From assembly GCA_947496605.1 (NCBI GenBank), contig CANMDF010000001.1, positions 930,001 to 994,000 of the forward strand: DNA of 64,000 bases, read 5' to 3'. Origin of the DNA: an uncultured Paracoccaceae bacterium (GTDB lineage Bacteria; Pseudomonadota; Alphaproteobacteria; Rhodobacterales; Rhodobacteraceae). The notes below the pieces were generated by a model, which saw nothing but the letters and a program-made list of their open reading frames with translations, did not search any database and was not told the origin of the DNA. This document shows, piece after piece, positions 63,961 to 64,000 of the stretch (its first letter is position 1; the number at the start of each line of letters is the position of its first letter). Both the position numbers and the translations under genes were made by a program.

Positions 63961-64000
63961 TTACGCGGGTGCTGCAACGGTAATGGTCATACCATCATAG
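63961..64000 (-). CDS. Partial CDS, C-terminal end running off the right edge
   Basis: The last 12 codons of a minus-strand frame (YDGMTITVAAPA, then TAA at 63963-63961) are visible. It ends 9 bases before the AEC transporter start and overlaps its ribosome binding region, as for two genes of one operon. Too short to identify. Confidence 0.45.
   Translation of the reverse strand, partial: YDGMTITVAAPA

Noticed and set aside
1-64000. tRNA, rRNA, CRISPR, prophage or insertion sequence
   Set aside because: No cloverleaf-like gene, direct-repeat array, integrase or transposase was seen; nearly all of the window is accounted for by protein genes.

Overview
The window comes from an alphaproteobacterium of the family Rhodobacteraceae (Roseobacter group; Octadecabacter, Loktanella, Yoonia or Sulfitobacter-like). 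The evidence is the gene content: a nuo operon carrying Rhodobacterales-type accessory genes such as DUF5337 and a NuoE with a helix-hairpin-helix tail, a liu leucine-degradation operon, sitABCD and pntAB. Moderate GC and dense ATGA-coupled operons agree. I could not run a search, so genus level is a guess. There is no rRNA, tRNA, CRISPR array or insertion sequence that I can recognise.

Layout. 1-9.6 kb (minus strand): a complex I (NADH:quinone oxidoreductase) operon read right to left, nuoA-B-C, a GFA-family gene, a sulfotransferase, then nuoD, two small envelope genes, nuoE, a membrane-anchored helix-hairpin-helix protein, DUF5337, nuoF, three more small genes and a cut-off gene at the left edge. 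nuoG and the membrane-arm genes would lie beyond that edge. 9.6-18.5 kb (minus): an unknown membrane protein, then the leucine/isovalerate operon (ivd, two small envelope genes, mccB, mccA, a GST, HMG-CoA lyase, methylglutaconyl-CoA hydratase), which takes isovaleryl-CoA to acetoacetate plus acetyl-CoA. 18.5-21.0 kb: a SAP/DUF6434 protein, a DegT-type aminotransferase and a phosphoglycolate phosphatase. 21.1-26.7 kb (plus): glmU-glmS (UDP-GlcNAc synthesis), an AlkD-like repair protein, a lipoprotein (minus) and moaA. 26.7-27.7 kb: a scar holding two converging gene fragments (LysR and glycosyltransferase).

27.7-36.1 kb: two M20 peptidases (amidohydrolase, ArgE-like) divergent from a complete five-gene peptide ABC importer, which together look like an uptake-and-deacylation unit. 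36.1-40.3 kb: a patatin-like protein, then pntB-pntA (proton-translocating transhydrogenase). 40.3-44.8 kb: an ICMT-like methyltransferase, SDR, DUF1304, kynureninase, BrkB/YihY and a small P-loop kinase. 44.8-48.5 kb (minus): a TRAP transporter with a fumarylacetoacetase-family hydrolase. 48.6-52.5 kb (plus): a pqiA(split)-pqiB-pqiC envelope lipid-transport operon. 52.5-54.7 kb (minus): tungstate importer tupABC. 54.7-58.2 kb (minus): manganese/iron importer sitABCD preceded by two perfect metalloregulator-like palindromes. 58.3-62.6 kb (minus): an RND efflux pump and its periplasmic adaptor. 62.7-64 kb: DUF1330, an AEC-family transporter and the C-terminal end of a gene running off the right edge.

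The most unusual points are the sulfotransferase/GFA pair translationally embedded between nuoC and nuoD, the duplicated helix-hairpin-helix module in complex I accessory proteins, the lysozyme-inhibitor-like gene inside the leucine operon, a long loop insertion in PntB, the twin operators before sitA, and the gene-fragment scar after moaA. No wholly new system is evident.
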